Source: Lachnospiraceae bacterium | GTDB taxonomy: Bacteria > Bacillota > Clostridia > Lachnospirales > Lachnospiraceae | DNA: 18,647 bases | Direction of reading: 5' to 3' | NCBI GenBank assembly: GCA_900763175.1 | Contig: CAAFJI010000114.1 | Span: 1 to 18,647 of the forward strand | Shown here: one piece after another, positions 14,024-18,647 of the stretch | Layout of the letters: the number at the start of each line of letters is the position of its first letter | Numbering within the stretch: position 1 is the first letter of the stretch | The notes under the pieces: model-generated | What the model was told of the DNA's origin: nothing | Databases searched by the model: none | What the model saw: only the letters and a program-made list of their open reading frames with translations | Program-made: the position numbers and the translations under genes

Positions 14024-14494
14024 TTAATACAGATTCTTCACTTTGAAGTCACGTTCGGCTTCTCTTCTTTGATCTTTCTTAGCAATGTCCTGACGCTTAT
14101 CATAAAGCTTCTTGCCTCGTGCCATTCCAATTTCAATCTTCACAAGGCTGTCCTTAAAGTAAACCTTGATGGGAACAAGTGTCAGACCTTTTTCCTTTAG
14201 CTTTGCCTCAATTTTATTAATCTCACAGCGATGAAGAAGAAGCTTTCTCACACGGAGAGGATCTTTGTTGAAAATATTTCCTTTTTCATAAGGGCTAATG
14301 TTCATTCCATAAATAAACACTTCCCCTTTTTCCACTCTTACGAAAGATTCCTTCACACTGCATTTTCCCATTCTCAGGGATTTTACCTCTGTTCCAGCAA
14401 GAGCGATTCCTGCTTCATAGGTATCTTCTATAAAATAATCGTGAAACGCCTTTTTGTTGTTGGCGATCAGCTTGATTCCTGGTTTCTTTGCCAT
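14024..14494 (-). CDS. smpB: SsrA-binding protein
   Basis: SmpB binds tmRNA and brings it to stalled ribosomes for trans-translation. The 156-aa length is standard. Family landmarks are IANNKKAFHDYFIEDTYEAG, GTEVKSLRMGKCSVKESF, EVFIYGMNISPYEKGN, and the basic C-terminal tail KKLYDKRQDIAKKDQRREAE, which enters the mRNA channel. GGGAGG is 5 nt before the ATG. It follows rnr after 30 nt; RNase R degrades the faulty mRNA released in the same process, so the pairing is functional. The tmRNA gene itself is not in the window. Confidence 0.97.
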   Translation of the reverse strand: MAKKPGIKLIANNKKAFHDYFIEDTYEAGIALAGTEVKSLRMGKCSVKESFVRVEKGEVFIYGMNISPYEKGNIFNKDPLRVRKLLLHRCEINKIEAKLKEKGLTLVPIKVYFKDSLVKIEIGMARGKKLYDKRQDIAKKDQRREAERDFKVKNLY

Positions 14495-14524
14495 AAATTC
14501 CTCCCGAAATAATCTCTTTCCTGA

Positions 14525-16831
14525 TTACTGGTTATGCTCCGATAAAACAAAATCTACGGTTTTCAGCATAGGATCCGCCTCTGCTACCCTTACCGTAACC
14601 TTCTGACCAAGGGAAAATACTTTTCCAGTCATATCGCCCCTTAACTCATAGGCATCCTGGTCAAAAGTATAATAATCGTCCCGTAATGTATTTACATGGA
14701 CAAGTCCCTCAACAGTATTGGGAAGCTCCACATAAAATCCCCAGCCTGTTACACCGGAAATAATACCTTCAAATTCCTCTCCAATATGATAAGACATATA
14801 CTCTGCCTTTTTCAGCTTGTCGGACTCTCTTTCCGCTTCATCTGCACGGCGCTCACAGATGCTGGACTGTCGTGCCACATCTTCAAGGATCTCCTTGTAA
14901 TGCTCTGTCTTTCCCTCTCTCTCCAAGCGTCCACGCAGCTTATCCTTAATAATCCTGTGAATCTGAAGATCCGGATAGCGGCGGATAGGTGAAGTAAAGT
15001 GACAGTAGTATTTGGCAGCCAGGCCAAAATGTCCACTGCATTCTGTGGTATATTTCGCCTGCTTCATCGTGCGAAGGGTAAGTCGGCTAATCTGAGGCTC
15101 ATTTGGCAGGCCTTCAATGCTTTCCAGTATGGTCTGGATCTCCTTTGGCGTGATCTCCTGTCCGTTTTTCTTCACAGGTACTCCCTGATTGTGAAGAAGG
15201 GTAAGAAGACTTTCTACCTTCTCCGGATCTGGTGTCTCATGGGTTCTGTATACAAAGGGCATATCATCCCTGCAGCATTCCTCCGCAACCGTCTCATTTG
15301 CCATTAACATGAAGTCCTCAATAATCCTTGTGGCAACATTGGCCTCGTAGGGCTTGATGTCTATGGCTCTTCCTGCTGCATTTAAAATAATCTTGCTTTC
15401 CGGGAAATCAAAGTCAATAGAGCCTCTGTGATGACGGTTTCCCCGAAGGATCTGCGACAGCTCCCTCATCAGGAAAAACATAGGCACCAGCTTCTCATAT
15501 CGCTTCATAGCCTCCTCATCCGTACCTTCCAGGATGTTCTTCACATCTGTGTAATTCATTCTCTCATCTACACAGATAACCGTCTCTGCAATCTGATGGG
15601 AAACCATATTTCCCTTTTCATCAATGTCCATAAGACAGCTTAAGGTAAGGCGGTCCTGTCCCTGGTTCAAGGAACAGATTCCATTTGACAGACGCTCTGG
15701 CAGCATAGGGATCACACGGTCTGCCAGATAGACGCTGGTTCCTCTTTTCAGTGCTTCTCTGTCAAGGGCACTGCCACCCTGCACATAATTACTTACGTCT
15801 GCAATGTGTACACCAAGATGATAAATGCCATTTTCTTTTGTCAAAGTAACTGCATCGTCCAGATCCTTTGCATCCTCACCGTCTATAGTGACCGTCTGAA
15901 GATGGCAAAGGTCCATTCTGCCCTCTCTGTCTGCATCCAGCACATGGTCCGGCACACGGTCTGCCTGCCTGATCACCTTCTCCGGAAACTCACTTGGAAT
16001 GCCGAAACTCTTTACAATGGCAAGAATGTCTGTTCCTGGTGTACGGCAGCTTCCCAGGTTTTCCCTGATCCTGCCCTCTGGATTTTTATTCTTGCTTCCA
16101 TAGCTGGTAATTTCCACTACCACCTTGTCTCCGTTTTTGATTCCAAGGGAATCTTTGCGAGGGATATAAATATCTTTGGAAAATTTGGGATTATCGCTTA
16201 TTACGAAACCAAAATCTCTTCCGGTTTCGTAGGTCCCCACTACTTCAGGCATTCCTCTTTCCAGGATCTTAACCACAATTCCCTCACGACGTCTGCCCTC
16301 CTGCTGTTCTCTGGTGATGATCATCCGCACCTTATCCTGGTGCATGGCAGTTCCTGTATTTTCCTCCGGGATAAAGATATCACTTTCTTCGCCTTCAACC
16401 TCTACGAAACCAAAGCCCTTGGGATGTCCGATAAAAGTTCCCTCAAAGGCAGGAGCATCCTCATATTCCTCTTCCAGGTGGCGCATACGCCGTTCTTCCC
16501 TTTCTTCATTCCGTTTTCCATATTTGTTTTTGTCTGCATATTTTCCGGCTTCCCGCTCTTTCTTTCGTGCGAAGCGGTCTGCATTCTTTTTGGCATCCTT
16601 CTCTTTTCCACGCTTTCTTCCACTTACCTTGGAATAGCGTCCCTTGGAATCCAGTTCTGCCTTTCCCTCTGCAACCAGCTCGTCCAGCACCTCATACAGA
16701 TCCTTCTTCTCTGCCTTGGAAAGACGGAGAAGGCCTGCTATCTCACGGAAACGCAAGGGCTGATAAACAGGATCTCCCAGCAGCTCCATCATAAATTTTT
16801 TTCTCTTTTCAAAATCCCTGCTTTTACTCAA
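14525..16831 (-). CDS. rnr: Ribonuclease R
   Basis: RNase R is a processive 3'-5' exoribonuclease that can pass through structured RNA and takes part in mRNA and rRNA quality control. From TTG 16831 the protein has 768 aa: an N-terminal winged-helix region (~1-70), a very basic Lys/Arg-rich linker (~70-120), two cold-shock/OB domains (~130-265), the RNB catalytic domain (~300-630) with the metal-binding IDGEDAKDLDDAV (316-328), MLPERLSNGICSLN and GHFGLAAKYYCHFTSPIRRY, then an S1 domain (~680-765, GIISGVTGWGFYVEL). The TTG is chosen because AAAGGAG lies 5 nt upstream and gives MSKSRDFEKRK; an ATG 12 codons earlier has no binding site. smpB follows directly. Confidence 0.96.
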   Translation of the reverse strand: MSKSRDFEKRKKFMMELLGDPVYQPLRFREIAGLLRLSKAEKKDLYEVLDELVAEGKAELDSKGRYSKVSGRKRGKEKDAKKNADRFARKKEREAGKYADKNKYGKRNEEREERRMRHLEEEYEDAPAFEGTFIGHPKGFGFVEVEGEESDIFIPEENTGTAMHQDKVRMIITREQQEGRRREGIVVKILERGMPEVVGTYETGRDFGFVISDNPKFSKDIYIPRKDSLGIKNGDKVVVEITSYGSKNKNPEGRIRENLGSCRTPGTDILAIVKSFGIPSEFPEKVIRQADRVPDHVLDADREGRMDLCHLQTVTIDGEDAKDLDDAVTLTKENGIYHLGVHIADVSNYVQGGSALDREALKRGTSVYLADRVIPMLPERLSNGICSLNQGQDRLTLSCLMDIDEKGNMVSHQIAETVICVDERMNYTDVKNILEGTDEEAMKRYEKLVPMFFLMRELSQILRGNRHHRGSIDFDFPESKIILNAAGRAIDIKPYEANVATRIIEDFMLMANETVAEECCRDDMPFVYRTHETPDPEKVESLLTLLHNQGVPVKKNGQEITPKEIQTILESIEGLPNEPQISRLTLRTMKQAKYTTECSGHFGLAAKYYCHFTSPIRRYPDLQIHRIIKDKLRGRLEREGKTEHYKEILEDVARQSSICERRADEAERESDKLKKAEYMSYHIGEEFEGIISGVTGWGFYVELPNTVEGLVHVNTLRDDYYTFDQDAYELRGDMTGKVFSLGQKVTVRVAEADPMLKTVDFVLSEHNQ

Positions 16832-16927
16832 TTTTTCTCCTTTGATCAGAGCGCATTGAAAATACACTCAGCTTTATCTGAAATCACGCACAAACCTTCT
16901 TTTGTTTTGTCAACTTTTCGATTACAT

Positions 16928-16965
16928 AAAAAACACCCTTGAAGATCAGATCAACAAGAGTGTTT
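16928..16965 (-). terminator. Terminator of secG
   Basis: AACACCCTTG (16932-16941) pairs with CAAGAGTGTT (16955-16964) with one wobble pair, and the minus strand continues with a T run (A16928-A16933). It lies 13 nt beyond the secG stop and separates secG from rnr. Confidence 0.85.
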
Positions 16966-16977
16966 CCCAGTTCATTC

Positions 16978-17214
16978 TTAGAAATTCAGGTTTAAAACAA
17001 CTGCCAGCACGAAGAACAGAACTCCCATAACAGTAGTTGCCTTCACAAGACCGCCTTCCATGGAACGTCCCCTATTCTTACCCCAGTATGTGTCAGCAGC
17101 TCCGGCAATAGCGCCAAGACCCTGTGACTTGCCTTCCTGCATAAGGACTACTATGGTAAGGGCAATACAATCTATAACGAAAAGAATTGTCAGTATTGTT
17201 CTCAAAATCTGCAC
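16978..17214 (-). CDS. secG: Protein translocase subunit SecG
   Basis: SecG is the small non-essential subunit of the SecYEG translocon in the cell membrane. The 78-aa protein has two transmembrane segments (about 3-24 and 56-76) joined by the conserved loop LMQEGKSQGLGAIAGAADTY and WGKNRGRSMEG. The start is GTG 17214, because AGGAGG lies 9 nt upstream; an in-frame TTG 7 codons earlier would place the binding site inside the gene. It has its own promoter (17245-17273) and terminator (16928-16965), so it is probably transcribed singly although it lies between eno and rnr, an order common in Bacillota. Confidence 0.96.
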   Translation of the reverse strand: MQILRTILTILFVIDCIALTIVVLMQEGKSQGLGAIAGAADTYWGKNRGRSMEGGLVKATTVMGVLFFVLAVVLNLNF

Positions 17215-17244
17215 GTAGTTACACCTCCTAATCAACTAGAAAGT

Positions 17245-17273
17245 ATTGTACCATAGCTATCTTTATATTTCAA
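17245..17273 (-). promoter_or_regulatory. Sigma-A promoter of secG
   Basis: The minus strand has TTGAAA (17268-17273), an exact 17-nt spacer and TACAAT (17245-17250), with TGG just before the -10, giving an extended -10 as well. The leader to the GTG start is about 25 nt. Confidence 0.8.
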
Positions 17274-17313
17274 CTCTTTTTTCTGGCAAAACAAGGGAAA
17301 ACCTGAAACATTT

Positions 17314-18633
17314 TTATGCAAAAGGATTTTTGTAAACAGAAAGTTTTCCCAACTGTTCATGAATCCGAAGAAGCTGGTTGTACTTGGCATTTCTGTCAGA
17401 ACGGCAGGGTGCACCTGTTTTAATCTGGCCTGCACCTGTGGCAACCGCCAGATCAGCAATAAAAGAATCCTCAGTTTCCCCGGAACGATGAGAAATCACG
17501 CTTCTGTACCCAGCTTTCTCTGCCATTTCTACAGCCTCCAGGGCCTCTGTCACTGTTCCGATCTGATTTACCTTTATGAGAATGGCGTTGGCCGTTTCCA
17601 GGCGGATTCCACAGGAAAGACGTTTGATGTTGGTCACAAACAGATCATCTCCAACTAGCTGGACACGGCTTCCCAGTTGTTTTGTCATCTCTTTCCATCC
17701 TTCCCAGTCATCCTCCTGAAGACCATCCTCAATAGAAACAATGGGAAACTCATCCAGAAGTACTTTATAATAGTGAATCATTTCCCTGGAATCCCGGAAG
17801 ACCTTCTTTCCTGTCATCTGGCTTTCCCCTGGAAAATAATATGCATCTTTCTCCTCATCGTACAGTTCGCTTGCAGCAGCGTCAATGGCGATTCCGATAT
17901 CCTCTCCGGGAACATAGCCCGCATACCTCACTGCTTCCAAAATCTGTTCCAGAACCTGACGGGAATCCTTCAGGTCTGGGGCAAATCCACCTTCATCTCC
18001 CACAGCTGTGGAAAGATTTTTCTTTTTCAGGATTGTTTTCAATCCCTGATAAATCTCTACACACATCTGGATTCCCTCAGAAAAACAGGAAGCGCCCACA
18101 GGCATGATCATGAATTCCTGAAAATCTACAGTATTGTCTGCGTGCCTCCCCCCGTTTAAAATATTCATCATGGGAACCGGCATTTTGCAGGCATGGCAAC
18201 CTCCAATATACTGATAAAGAGGAATCCGAAGGGCCATAGCGGCAGCTCTCGCCACTGCCATGGACACTCCTAACGTGGCATTAGCTCCAAGATTGCTTTT
18301 GTTCTGGGTTCCATCTGTCTGAATAAGAAGTGAATCAATATAAGTCTGATTCAGAGCATTTTCCCCCACAACTGCTTCTGCAATTTTGGTGTTCACATTC
18401 TCAACTGCCTTCTCCACACTTAATCCTGTATATTTTCCTTTTTCGCCGTCTCGCAGCTCCAGTGCTTCAAATTTTCCCGTGGATGCTCCCGATGGAACCA
18501 TCGCCCGTCCTGTATATCCATTGATTCCAACAACACCTTCTCCCACCGTCACATCTACTTCCACAGTAGGATTGCCTCTGGAATCCAGAATTTGTCTTGC
18601 GTGAATCTTCCGAATAGGCAAATATCGTAACAT
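17314..18633 (-). CDS. eno: Enolase
   Basis: Enolase converts 2-phosphoglycerate to phosphoenolpyruvate in glycolysis, with magnesium. From ATG 18633 the protein has 439 aa. Landmarks are ARQILDSRGNPTVEVDV, VPSGASTGKFEALELRDG, the metal ligands in IGIAIDAAASELYD, PIVSIEDGLQEDDW and VQLVGDDLFVTN, the catalytic lysine in AILIKVNQIGTVTEAL, and SHRSGETEDSFIADLAVATG. The ATG at 18633 has AGGAGG 7 nt upstream; the ATG two codons earlier is too close to it. A few extra residues (GVVGINGYTGRA) stand where most enolases have a shorter loop before VPSGAST. No clear terminator follows. The promoter is outside the window. Confidence 0.97.
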   Translation of the reverse strand: MLRYLPIRKIHARQILDSRGNPTVEVDVTVGEGVVGINGYTGRAMVPSGASTGKFEALELRDGEKGKYTGLSVEKAVENVNTKIAEAVVGENALNQTYIDSLLIQTDGTQNKSNLGANATLGVSMAVARAAAMALRIPLYQYIGGCHACKMPVPMMNILNGGRHADNTVDFQEFMIMPVGASCFSEGIQMCVEIYQGLKTILKKKNLSTAVGDEGGFAPDLKDSRQVLEQILEAVRYAGYVPGEDIGIAIDAAASELYDEEKDAYYFPGESQMTGKKVFRDSREMIHYYKVLLDEFPIVSIEDGLQEDDWEGWKEMTKQLGSRVQLVGDDLFVTNIKRLSCGIRLETANAILIKVNQIGTVTEALEAVEMAEKAGYRSVISHRSGETEDSFIADLAVATGAGQIKTGAPCRSDRNAKYNQLLRIHEQLGKLSVYKNPFA

Positions 18634-18647
18634 TTCCATACCTCCTA

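Noticed and set aside
16908..16913. Minus-strand TTGACA upstream of rnr
   Set aside because: No acceptable -10 was found 16-18 nt downstream, so no promoter is called.
15806..16942. Plus-strand open frame of 378 codons
   Set aside because: It is antisense to rnr, rich in Ser/Phe/Leu/Ile as expected from the reverse of Lys/Glu-rich coding sequence, and has no ribosome binding site.

Overview
This window looks like a chromosomal segment of a spore-forming, low-to-mid GC Bacillota, most likely Lachnospiraceae (Blautia/Dorea-like). The evidence is the SleC-type spore cortex-lytic protein, the pyrH-frr-uppS-cdsA-dxr-rseP order, strong AGGAGG-type ribosome binding sites, frequent TTG/GTG starts, and a secreted ComEC-like metallo-beta-lactamase-fold protein with a C-terminal YH...C...CxxC tail. 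All genes except one (the SleC-like gene) lie on the minus strand. No tRNA, rRNA, CRISPR, prophage or insertion sequence was seen.

Layout, left to right. Positions 1-90 hold a run of short hairpins ending in a plus-strand terminator. Positions 210-2141 encode an unusual 643-aa alarmone-synthetase (RelA/SpoT-domain) protein with a large C-terminal extension, its own terminator, and a leader that resembles an attenuator. Positions 2351-2556 hold a cloverleaf-like palindromic element lying between the terminator of the next gene and the leader promoter. Positions 2645-3772 (minus) and 3916-5190 (plus) are a divergent pair: a secreted MBL-fold hydrolase and a SleC-like cortex-lytic protein. A convergent hairpin separates the latter from a GH172 (DUF2961) glycosidase at 5338-6438. 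A second multi-armed palindromic element lies at 6531-6653.

Positions 6704-12045 are a housekeeping run transcribed right to left: pyrH (UMP kinase), frr (ribosome recycling), uppS (undecaprenyl diphosphate synthase), cdsA (CDP-diacylglycerol synthase), dxr (MEP isoprenoid pathway) and rseP (site-2 protease). Dxr feeds isoprenoid precursors to UppS. CdsA and UppS supply membrane and cell-wall lipid synthesis. A lipoprotein with its own promoter lies upstream of pyrH. Positions 13226-13495 hold a decayed chimera: a GH94-like phosphorylase fragment joined in frame to the tail of an AraC-family regulator.

Positions 13517-16831 are a tight rnr-smpB-thioesterase group (RNase R and SmpB both serve trans-translation and RNA quality control). 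secG follows with its own promoter and terminator, and the window closes with enolase.

The parts most worth a second look are the alarmone-synthetase fusion with its leader, the two cloverleaf palindromic elements, and the GH94/AraC chimera. The rest is ordinary core genome.
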